From contig CAZSJY010000036.1 of NCBI GenBank assembly GCA_964607375.1, forward strand, positions 1 to 17,979: 17,979 bases of DNA, in the 5' to 3' direction. This DNA is from JACNLC01 sp964607375 (lineage in GTDB: Bacteria > Fidelibacterota > Marinisomatia > SCGC-AAA003-L08 > JACNLC01). A program made the translations under genes and the position numbers. A model generated the notes under the pieces. It saw only the letters and a list, made by a program, of their open reading frames with translations, was not told the DNA's origin and made no database searches. Below, in pieces: positions 1 to 6,360 of this stretch. Every line of letters begins with the position of its first letter. The stretch's first letter is position 1.

Positions 1-3000
1 CATTATCATAATCATCAGAAACACCTTCTGCTAATAAGTTAAATGGTGCTGGAGGCTGTTCAGGTGGAGTGCCTTCTGTTATAAACCAAGTAAACGGTTC
101 TGAGCTCCAACGATTATCCCAGAAAATATTGTAAACACTACCAGCTGTCGCTTCGAACTCAAGTGTCGATGGTCCCCAATAATCACAGCAATCATCATTT
201 TCTGCAAAAACATCAATAAAGTTACCATCTTCATCAACTTCACAAGTATTAAGAATCATTAAATAAGTATCCCATTGAGCATCACCTGTTTCATTTTGTG
301 AAGTAATTGTTAACCAACTGTCAGTAGCTACGGTATATTCAAACCATTCATCTGCTCCGCTTCCAACATTTTCACCAAGCACAGCTACAAAAGGATCTTC
401 ACAAGTACTTACTACTTCAAATTCGTGAGGATGGCTTCCCAAATAATCCCAAGTATCAATATCAAAAACAATCCACTCAGAATCATCTACATTAGTTCCT
501 GCAGATAAAGCCCAATCAGCATTACCTGTTAGAACTTCAGCTTTTCTTACAAGAGTATGATTTTGAGTACCATTTGTTACTCCTGCAACTTCCCAACCTG
601 AACCAGGGTCATCACCTGTAGTACCAATTACATCTAATACTACTCCACTTCCTATTTGTGTTAATGCAAAAACATCATCACCATTACTTAAATATGTAAA
701 GGTTTGGTCACATTCAATTGCAATTAGAGAATCTGCTGAACCGTGACAAACAACGAAAACATCGCCAGCAGTGATAATTGTACCTGCATCAAATGTTAAA
801 TTGTCAAGGTAATCCCAAACATCAGTTTCATCACATCCATTTGAACAATTTGATAGAGAGTAACCACTTAGATCAACATCTCCATCAGTGGCATTATAAA
901 TTTCAAGGTATTTATTGTTGCTTGAACCTTCAGCGACTTCTGAGAAAAATAGGTTATCAATTTCAGGCCATTCATAGAAGCAACTTCCGTCATCTTCTGT
1001 AGCTGCAGGGTCATAATTCAAAGCTTCAGGATCTGTGCAACCATGTATAACTTCTGGACATATATCACAAGATTCCCAACAAACAGCGTCCAAAATCATA
1101 TCTTCAGCTGCTACTGTTAGATTTCTGTCATTACCATAAGTCCCACCAGCACAATCACCTAAATCATCACCAGATTCATAACCATTACCATCACTATTGT
1201 TAAAATTGTAACCATATTCATTGCCGGTTGCAAGAACCATTGTGTAAGTATAAACAAGATCTCCATCAGTGTCATCCATTATAAACCAATCACTTGGATT
1301 GTAATCACCATTTACTGTAGATGTTCTAACTTTAACATCTCCTACAACACCTTCAACATTCATATCAATATTAAAGGTTACATTAACCAACATATTTCCG
1401 TCACAATCATAACCTGGTTCAGCATACACACAGTCACCTTCTTCGCCTGTATTACAAGCTGCTGGGTCATCACAGATACTAGCAAAATCGTGAGGATGTG
1501 AACCTAAATAATCCCAAGTATCAATATCAAAAACAATCCACTCAGAATCATCTACATTAGTTCCTGCAGATAAAGCCCAATCAGCATTACCTGTTAGAAC
1601 TTCAGCTTTTCTTACAAGAGTATGATTTTGAGTACCATTTGTTACTCCTGCAACTTCCCAACCTGAACCAGGGTCATCACCTGTAGTACCAATTACATCT
1701 AATACTACTCCACTTCCTATTTGTGTTAATGCAAAAACATCATCACCATTACTTAAATATGTAAAGGTTTGGTCACATTCAATTGCAATTAGAGAATCTG
1801 CTGAACCGTGACAAACAACGAAAACATCGCCAGCAGTGATAATTGTACCTGCATCAAATGTTAAATTGTCAAGGTAATCCCAAACATCAGTTTCATCACA
1901 TCCATTTGAACAATTTGATAGAGAGTAACCACTTAGATCAACATCTCCATCAGTGGCATTATAAATTTCAAGGTATTTATTGTTGCTTGAACCTTCAGCG
2001 ACTTCTGAGAAAAATAGGTTATCAATTTCAGGCCATTCATAGAAGCAACTTCCGTCATCTTCTGTTGCTAGTAGATCATAATTCAAAGCTTCAGGATCTG
2101 TGCAACCAGGTATAACTTCTGGACATATATCACAAGATTCCCAACAAACAGCATCAAGTACTAAGTCAACATCACCTACAGTTACATATCTGTCATTAGT
2201 ATAATCACCACCTGCGCATTCTCCTAAGTTTGTTCCTGATTCGTAACCCCAACCATTTCTAAAATTATATGTATAATCACCGGCTGTCAAATCTACTGTG
2301 GCTGTATAAACACCATCCAAATCATCATCTGTCATTGTAATTGCATCGTTAGCATCCCAACTAAATAAACCAAAAATACGAATACCATCAGTTTCATCAA
2401 CTGTTTCTAATGACATATCTACATTAAATGTTATAGTAACAGTGCAAGTAGAACCGTCGCCTTCGCATACTCCGCATACATCAACAACTGCTGTTCCTTC
2501 ACATACACCTGCACAATCTTCTACAGCATCACCACCGCAAACTCCAGCACAGTCAACTACATATTCACAAGCACCTTCTTCACCGTAGTTACAAGCTTCT
2601 AAATCGTCGCAGGTTGGTATTTCACCAGCACCAATCCAAGAACCCGGATCAAATCCTTCTGGTGCATATTGATTACCATCTCCACCACCAGAATCGTTGT
2701 CAATATACCATTCTGCTACATCCCATACAGCATTTGCTACTGAAACGGTTTCAACTCTTTCTGCTCGACCATCTTCAAACTCATGGCCTGTACCTGTTCC
2801 ATCTTCACCTGGAACTCCAAATATATCTACAAGAGTACCGGTCTCATCAAGTATAGCTATATTATCATCACCATTACTATCAGCTGGTCCACCTGTACCA
2901 ATATCTTGGTCGCAAGTCAGTCCAAATGTTGCACTGTATTTATCTTCATCATTGCATACAATATAAAAACCACCTGCTGCAATAACTCCGGTTAAAGCTA

Positions 3001-3214
3001 CCGGTGTACTTGGATCTGCATTGCCATTAGTCCAGCGTTGGATAAGCCAACCTGTACTAAAATCTACATCTGCATCACCATTATTATACAGTTCGACATA
3101 TCGACCTGCATCACTTGAATTTTGTGGGTCTGTCAGTTCCGTAATTAGCACATCTGCAAATATAAACTGAATAATTCCCACAAACATCGTTAACTTAATG
3201 ATATTTCTTATCAT
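1..3214 (-). CDS. Giant secreted modular lamin-tail-domain protein, N-terminal part (runs off the left edge)
   Basis: The frame is open from the ATG at 3214 to base 1 (1071 codons, no stop), so the C-terminus lies outside the window. Residues 1-20 (MIRNIIKLTMFVGIIQFIFA) form a signal peptide. Domains in order: lamin-tail domain 1 (about 21-200); a Cys-rich acidic stretch with DCAGVCGG-like repeats (about 200-255); a beta-sandwich beginning VTITFNVDM (about 256-350); a CWESCDICPEV plus GCTDPEALNYD module (about 355-392); lamin-tail 2 (about 394-570); a second TFN-type sandwich (about 610-705); a second CWESC/GCTDPEALNYDPAATEDDG module (about 710-747); lamin-tail 3 (about 749-925); a PPC-like domain (about 947-1049); then a PPAPFNLLAEG linker typical before fibronectin-like or sorting domains. 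The TFN-type domains resemble starch-binding-like sandwiches, a weak inference. This is probably a cell-surface or extracellular protein, and a T9SS substrate if the missing end carries a sorting domain. Lamin-tail domains often occur with surface adhesion or nucleases, but no catalytic domain is seen here. Confidence 0.88.
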   Translation of the reverse strand, partial: MIRNIIKLTMFVGIIQFIFADVLITELTDPQNSSDAGRYVELYNNGDADVDFSTGWLIQRWTNGNADPSTPVALTGVIAAGGFYIVCNDEDKYSATFGLTCDQDIGTGGPADSNGDDNIAILDETGTLVDIFGVPGEDGTGTGHEFEDGRAERVETVSVANAVWDVAEWYIDNDSGGGDGNQYAPEGFDPGSWIGAGEIPTCDDLEACNYGEEGACEYVVDCAGVCGGDAVEDCAGVCEGTAVVDVCGVCEGDGSTCTVTITFNVDMSLETVDETDGIRIFGLFSWDANDAITMTDDDLDGVYTATVDLTAGDYTYNFRNGWGYESGTNLGECAGGDYTNDRYVTVGDVDLVLDAVCWESCDICPEVIPGCTDPEALNYDLLATEDDGSCFYEWPEIDNLFFSEVAEGSSNNKYLEIYNATDGDVDLSGYSLSNCSNGCDETDVWDYLDNLTFDAGTIITAGDVFVVCHGSADSLIAIECDQTFTYLSNGDDVFALTQIGSGVVLDVIGTTGDDPGSGWEVAGVTNGTQNHTLVRKAEVLTGNADWALSAGTNVDDSEWIVFDIDTWDYLGSHPHDFASICDDPAACNTGEEGDCVYAEPGYDCDGNMLVNVTFNIDMNVEGVVGDVKVRTSTVNGDYNPSDWFIMDDTDGDLVYTYTMVLATGNEYGYNFNNSDGNGYESGDDLGDCAGGTYGNDRNLTVAAEDMILDAVCWESCDICPEVIHGCTDPEALNYDPAATEDDGSCFYEWPEIDNLFFSEVAEGSSNNKYLEIYNATDGDVDLSGYSLSNCSNGCDETDVWDYLDNLTFDAGTIITAGDVFVVCHGSADSLIAIECDQTFTYLSNGDDVFALTQIGSGVVLDVIGTTGDDPGSGWEVAGVTNGTQNHTLVRKAEVLTGNADWALSAGTNVDDSEWIVFDIDTWDYLGSHPHEFEVVSTCEDPFVAVLGENVGSGADEWFEYTVATDSWLTITSQNETGDAQWDTYLMILNTCEVDEDGNFIDVFAENDDCCDYWGPSTLEFEATAGSVYNIFWDNRWSSEPFTWFITEGTPPEQPPAPFNLLAEGVSDDYDN
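441..1088 (-). repeat. Downstream copy of the intragenic repeat (lamin-tail 3 plus GCTD module)
   Basis: Partner of 1506-2153. No difference was found in the 560 bases 441-1000 by direct comparison. From 1001 to about 1088 the copies differ at scattered positions, for example around 1001-1009, where the codons for PAATED versus LLATED differ. Identity at synonymous sites means the two copies separated, or were made equal again, very recently. Confidence 0.93.
1506..2153 (-). repeat. Upstream copy of a 1065-base-spaced intragenic repeat (lamin-tail 2 plus GCTD module)
   Basis: Bases 1506-2065 are identical to 441-1000, and similarity continues to about 2153 with few changes. The spacing is 1065 bases (355 codons), so the reading frame is kept. 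It encodes the end of the CWESCDICPEV/GCTDPEALNYD module and lamin-tail domain 2 of the large secreted protein. The neighbouring sandwich domain is also duplicated but is strongly diverged. Confidence 0.93.
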
Positions 3215-3218
3215 TTTT

Positions 3219-3225
3219 CCTCCTT
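3219..3225 (-). promoter_or_regulatory. Strong Shine-Dalgarno site of the lamin-tail protein gene
   Basis: The minus strand reads AAGGAGGAAAAATG, a complete AAGGAGG five bases before the ATG at 3214. It is the best ribosome binding site in the window and fixes the start just before a signal peptide. Confidence 0.85.
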
Positions 3226-3313
3226 GGTTATTTTTGATTATTGATTCACACTCCTTACTTAAAAAGTCAGGAATTGCTGATTACACTCTACTAATCACCT
3301 TGAGTATAATTTT

Positions 3314-3332
3314 ATGGGTAAATAAAACCCAT
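3314..3332. other. Small inverted repeat in the leader of the lamin-tail gene
   Basis: ATGGGT-aaataaa-ACCCAT forms a 6-base stem with a 7-base loop. On the plus strand it is followed by four T, but no plus-strand gene ends here. On the minus strand it is followed by AAAATT, so it is not a terminator for the resident genes. It would be part of the mRNA leader if transcription starts near 3350. Operator or leader hairpin are both possible. Confidence 0.35.
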
Positions 3333-3356
3333 TTTTAGCATACAAATTTACTGAAT

Positions 3357-3362
3357 ATTATA
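3357..3362 (-). promoter_or_regulatory. Possible -10 promoter box for the lamin-tail protein gene
   Basis: The minus strand has a perfect TATAAT here, giving a leader of about 140 bases before the ATG at 3214. The hexamer 17 bases upstream (CTTCAA) is a poor -35 match, which would fit a promoter needing an activator at the adjacent palindrome. In such AT-rich DNA a TATAAT can occur by chance, so support is weak. Confidence 0.28.
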
Positions 3363-3392
3363 TTGTAAAACCACAGGAATTGAAGATAAGCA

Positions 3393-3408
3393 TGTGATAT
3401 AAATCACA
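3393..3408. promoter_or_regulatory. CRP/FNR-family-like operator palindrome
   Basis: The sequence TGTGATATAAATCACA is a perfect inverted repeat with 6-base half sites (TGTGAT/ATCACA) around ATAA. It matches the TGTGA-N6-TCACA consensus bound by E. coli CRP and many CRP/FNR-family regulators. Its centre (3400.5) lies about 41 bases upstream of the centre of the TATAAT box on the minus strand, so it would sit near -50 for the lamin-tail gene. That no regulator is encoded nearby leaves the binding protein unknown. The palindrome is directly visible; the regulatory role is inferred. Confidence 0.5.
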
Positions 3409-3561
3409 AAAATGGAAATAATAAATGATTTTGGATAGATTGTTTTTTGTTAGGAGAATAATTATTACTGAATGAATGATGTTAAAAGAATATTATGTTT
3501 TAAAACTGATTGAAATTGGATTGGATCGGTTGCTGATTTAAATAGTGAAACTTCTACAAAA

Positions 3562-4395
3562 TCATCTCACAACTTCAGATACTTTTAAAAAACTATAGCC
3601 TAATTCTTTCAATTTCGGGATTTCATTTTGTAGAACTTCGAGAGTTGTCGGTTTTGTTGCGTGCCCAATTCCAATCGCTACCGACATCTGTTCAGATAAC
3701 TCAGCTAACTCATAAAGTTTAATTTTTATCGATTCATAATCTTCTAAATGATCCAAAAAGATTTGTCGAACCTCAGTTTTTACTCCAAATTGTCGCATTG
3801 TAATAAAAGCACGACTTTCAGGATTTGTGTAACTGTCAATGAAAAATAAGTTCATATCTTTAAGGTTTCGTGCAAGATCTTTCATCAACTGCAAACTCTC
3901 TGTGGCTTTAGATCCTTGGTGATTGTTTACTCCAACTGCTTGTGGAATTTCGCTGACAGCCGATATTAATAAATTTTTTATGACATTGATATTCATTTTA
4001 TCAGTTAGTAGATAATTTTTTTCAAAACTTTGGTCATAATCATAAGATTCCATTGGAATATGAATCATTACTTCAAATCCCAAACTATCTGCAATAAATC
4101 CAGTTTTAGATGAATATGTATGACCAGGAATTATAGAACAAGTAAAATCAATTGGCAATGAAAGATATGAAATTATGGTTTCGTTCATCGAATAACCAAA
4201 ATCATCAATAATTAAACAAATATTGCCTTTACTTTTAGATATAGTTTCTTTTGTTGAGTTTTGGTCGTCAGAAGATACAAACCAAAATATCGAAATTATA
4301 AAACCTGCAATAAATCCAATTCCGTATTTTATGGTATTAGAAACAGAGTGGTTAGTATTAAGAAAATTGTTATCGTTAGGGGTAAATGGATTCAT
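3562..4395 (-). CDS. Divergent polysaccharide deacetylase (YibQ/DUF610 family), membrane-anchored
   Basis: 277 residues. A short cytoplasmic N-terminus is followed by one membrane segment (about 24-41), so the catalytic domain should face the periplasm. The family fold begins with IIDDFG (Asp64, Asp65). Further family motifs are IHIPMES (111-117), VGVNNHQGS (154-162; most members have Met where Gln160 stands), FFIDSYT (184-190), RQIFLDH (210-216) and IGIGHATKPTTLEVL (241-255). The YibQ-type family is related to carbohydrate esterase 4 deacetylases, but its exact substrate is not established, so envelope glycan modification is an inference. The ATG at 4395 is 12 bases after the stop of the upstream barrel gene, so the two are probably co-transcribed. 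A weak AGGT lies about 9 bases before the start. Confidence 0.88.
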   Translation of the reverse strand: MNPFTPNDNNFLNTNHSVSNTIKYGIGFIAGFIISIFWFVSSDDQNSTKETISKSKGNICLIIDDFGYSMNETIISYLSLPIDFTCSIIPGHTYSSKTGFIADSLGFEVMIHIPMESYDYDQSFEKNYLLTDKMNINVIKNLLISAVSEIPQAVGVNNHQGSKATESLQLMKDLARNLKDMNLFFIDSYTNPESRAFITMRQFGVKTEVRQIFLDHLEDYESIKIKLYELAELSEQMSVAIGIGHATKPTTLEVLQNEIPKLKELGYSFLKVSEVVR

Positions 4396-4407
4396 TTACA
4401 AACCTAA

Positions 4408-5262
4408 TCAAAAATACAAAATAATATCAACTGAATGTGGAATTCCCAAAACTTCATTATTGTGCAATTTAACACTATAATTAACCCCCCATTTCCTGTA
4501 TGAAAACGAAAATCCGGATGAAATCGCAAAATGTTCTGATTTTGGAGAATATTCAAGTGCAGAAATTATCTGAAGTTTTTGAATTGGAACTACAATCCCA
4601 GTATAACCAACTAAACCATGCTTAAGACTATACATAGCATCTACAAAAAAGGTTGATGAAATAAACGCTTCATTTACAGATATTCCAATTCCGATTGTTG
4701 TTGGTAAATGATCTCTCAAACTATCAGAATAACTATAACCAAGATTTTTTAACACAAACCCAGAACTGATTGATGTGTTAAATTTCTTTATGAAGCCAAT
4801 GTCAGTAGTAAATACAAAGGATGAATAGTTGTATAAGCGATAGTAACTCCCCTTTACTGAAATTCCAAAATCTAAATCTGATAATTGATATCCTGCAGTA
4901 ATACCTGCTGATACCCAACGAACCCCAAACTCTCCCAACGGTTCATCATTTGGGATTTCATCGCGTAAATCAATATCTTCAAGACCTAATTTTTCTATAG
5001 CAAATAATTTTGGTGATTCTTGATTCCACGATAATTTAACTTTTTGGCCTGAAACTCCTGCAAACCAAAATGTTTGTGAAAAACCTAAGTAACGATTATT
5101 TATCGAAAATACGGAAGCAGGATTTACATCTGGATTGAAATCTATTGCAATTCCACCACCAGAAAGTGACATTTCTCTAGCATCGGTAGTAATATTTAGA
5201 GCTTGTAATCCTATTGCCCAACTCACTGAAAACATCAATAATATTTGAATGAATTTACTCAT
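4408..5262 (-). CDS. PorV/PorQ-family outer-membrane beta-barrel protein
   Basis: 284 residues from the ATG at 5262. The start gives a clean signal peptide (MSKFIQILLMFSVSWAIGLQA). A TTG at 5292 would add ten residues; neither has a clear ribosome binding site. The mature protein opens with LNITTDAREMSLSGGGIAI followed by a DVNPASV segment, the pattern of PorV/PorQ/UPF0164 barrels (small-residue-rich strand, then NPA). The rest alternates polar and hydrophobic residues in barrel-like strands and ends in Phe (VDIILYF), a typical barrel C-terminus. PorV and PorQ belong to the type IX secretion machinery in Bacteroidota; PorQ is the closer guess here, but orthology cannot be fixed by eye. It lies 159 bases after the first barrel gene and 12 bases before the deacetylase gene. 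Confidence 0.75.
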   Translation of the reverse strand: MSKFIQILLMFSVSWAIGLQALNITTDAREMSLSGGGIAIDFNPDVNPASVFSINNRYLGFSQTFWFAGVSGQKVKLSWNQESPKLFAIEKLGLEDIDLRDEIPNDEPLGEFGVRWVSAGITAGYQLSDLDFGISVKGSYYRLYNYSSFVFTTDIGFIKKFNTSISSGFVLKNLGYSYSDSLRDHLPTTIGIGISVNEAFISSTFFVDAMYSLKHGLVGYTGIVVPIQKLQIISALEYSPKSEHFAISSGFSFSYRKWGVNYSVKLHNNEVLGIPHSVDIILYF

Positions 5263-5421
5263 TATTTTGTTACTTACTTTTTTAGAATTCAAGGAAAAAC
5301 TAACTATTTACAAACCTATTAATTGGTCTATAATAATAGCTCTTCAGTTATACACAACCGCTCACGAAATATTAGCGGGGAAAAGTATCGCTGATTGCCT
5401 TGTCACTTATCCTAACCACTT
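5263..5421 (-). other. 159-base gap between the two barrel genes, possible internal promoter
   Basis: This is the largest gap inside the otherwise tightly packed gene run. On the minus strand it contains CCGCT-N11-AGCGG (5354-5385 region), a short GC-rich inverted repeat with no T run after it, so it is not a convincing terminator. Downstream lies TTATAG (5333-5328) with TTGTGT 18 bases upstream, a weak sigma-70-like promoter. A separate transcript for the second barrel and the deacetylase is therefore possible. Confidence 0.3.
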
Positions 5422-6360
5422 TTATATCTCCATCCACCAGCTAAAATTATGACTTAAACCTTCACCTCTCCTACCGTAATCGAGCGAATAATCCAACTGT
5501 AGTATATTCTTATCCCATATAGGAATTCCAACACCAAATCCAAGAGTTGGAGAGAGTTTATGCAATCCTGCCCTAAGCACAAATCTATTGCCATAAACAT
5601 ACTCTAACCCAAAACGATGTTTGCTTTCAAATCCGTGCCCATAAGATTTAATTCCATCCCATTGGGCAAGTAATTTAATTTCTGGTAAAATTTGATATTT
5701 CATTCCTGCCGATAAAATTTGAGGTAACTGTTCTTCGTAGCTTTTTTGTAGATCATCTAAATTTACTTTCCAAGTTGTACCTGCAAGAATATTGGAATAT
5801 TTTCCACCAAAAGACAACTTATCAGAAAAATTATATAAAAGTCCAAAATCTAAACCTATTCCTTGCGAATTAAATTTAGGAGAAAGATCATCATATTTTG
5901 CTAATAATTCATTAAACATTATTTTGAGATTAAACCCTGCAGAAACTTTTGAAGTAAACGATACGCCAAAACTCAACATACCATAAATGTCACTCGAAGA
6001 CAATATATCTGTTTTATTTCCATAGTAATCACGAGCTTGAATATTATCCACCCCAGCTCTAAATATTGATAATCCAGCACCGGCTTTTGGAGGTAGTTTT
6101 TTGTTTACTGCAAGGAGTTGAATTGAACGATCCAACGACATATTAAAATATGAAGTCCCAAATTCCATTTTTTTAATATTTGGTAATAACGCAGGATTTG
6201 AATATTGATGAAATCCAGTGTTGGTCTCAGCAACTAACGCACCTGCTAAAGCAATTTCTCTAGCATTGCTTCCATAACGCATTGGAGCACCGGCGTAACC
6301 ACCACCAAACTCTGATTTCCCAATTGAAACAAGTATAACAAATAATAGGATTTTCTTCAT
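5422..6360 (-). CDS. PorV-like outer-membrane beta-barrel protein (putative T9SS component)
   Basis: 312 residues from the ATG at 6360, which overlaps the TAA of the upstream gene (TAATG). The open frame extends further upstream into that gene, but this start directly precedes a signal peptide (MKKILLFVILVSIGKS). The mature N-terminus contains APMRYGSNAREIALAGA followed by HQYSNPALL, the signature of the PorV/PorQ family: an Ala/Gly-rich strand, then Asn-Pro-Ala. Repeated amphipathic strands rich in Gly and aromatic residues run to the end (HNFSWWMEI). In Bacteroidota PorV binds the SprA/Sov translocon and shuttles cargo to the attachment complex. Sharing an operon with sprA supports a T9SS role. 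FadL-like transport is the main alternative, since the two families have similar barrels. Confidence 0.8.
   Translation of the reverse strand: MKKILLFVILVSIGKSEFGGGYAGAPMRYGSNAREIALAGALVAETNTGFHQYSNPALLPNIKKMEFGTSYFNMSLDRSIQLLAVNKKLPPKAGAGLSIFRAGVDNIQARDYYGNKTDILSSSDIYGMLSFGVSFTSKVSAGFNLKIMFNELLAKYDDLSPKFNSQGIGLDFGLLYNFSDKLSFGGKYSNILAGTTWKVNLDDLQKSYEEQLPQILSAGMKYQILPEIKLLAQWDGIKSYGHGFESKHRFGLEYVYGNRFVLRAGLHKLSPTLGFGVGIPIWDKNILQLDYSLDYGRRGEGLSHNFSWWMEI

Larger units (their letters stand above)
3215..3561. other. 347-base intergenic region with regulatory signals, no gene
   Basis: This is the only gene-free stretch over 300 bases. It lies between the stop of the polysaccharide deacetylase gene (3562) and the start of the lamin-tail protein (3214). 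Both strands are broken by stops and no RNA gene was recognised. It holds a CRP/FNR-like palindrome (3393-3408), a possible -10 box (3357-3362), a small inverted repeat (3314-3332) and the ribosome binding site (3219-3225). I saw no GC-rich hairpin followed by a T run that would end the upstream operon, so read-through from the deacetylase gene cannot be excluded. Confidence 0.8.

Noticed and set aside
778..2115. Plus-strand open frames of 74 and 90 codons (778-1002, 1843-2115) with the same His/Leu-rich product
   Set aside because: They are antisense shadows of the identical lamin-tail repeats on the minus strand; the shared sequence is explained by the repeat, and there is no ribosome binding site or known family.
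441..2153. Direct repeats as CRISPR or transposon ends
   Set aside because: There are only two long copies inside one continuous reading frame, with no short regular spacers, no terminal inverted repeats and no transposase.
2614..2995. Cluster of overlapping plus-strand open frames in all three frames
   Set aside because: They lie opposite the lamin-tail 1 coding region, overlap each other, and have biased composition expected from antisense of Asp/Gly-rich coding.
3314..3336. Intrinsic terminator made of the ATGGGT/ACCCAT stem and four T
   Set aside because: It points along the plus strand where no gene ends, the stem has only six pairs, and the T run is short.
5249..5452. Plus-strand open frame of 67 codons across the gap between the barrel genes
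   Set aside because: It overlaps the ends of both minus-strand genes, has no Shine-Dalgarno and no recognisable domain.
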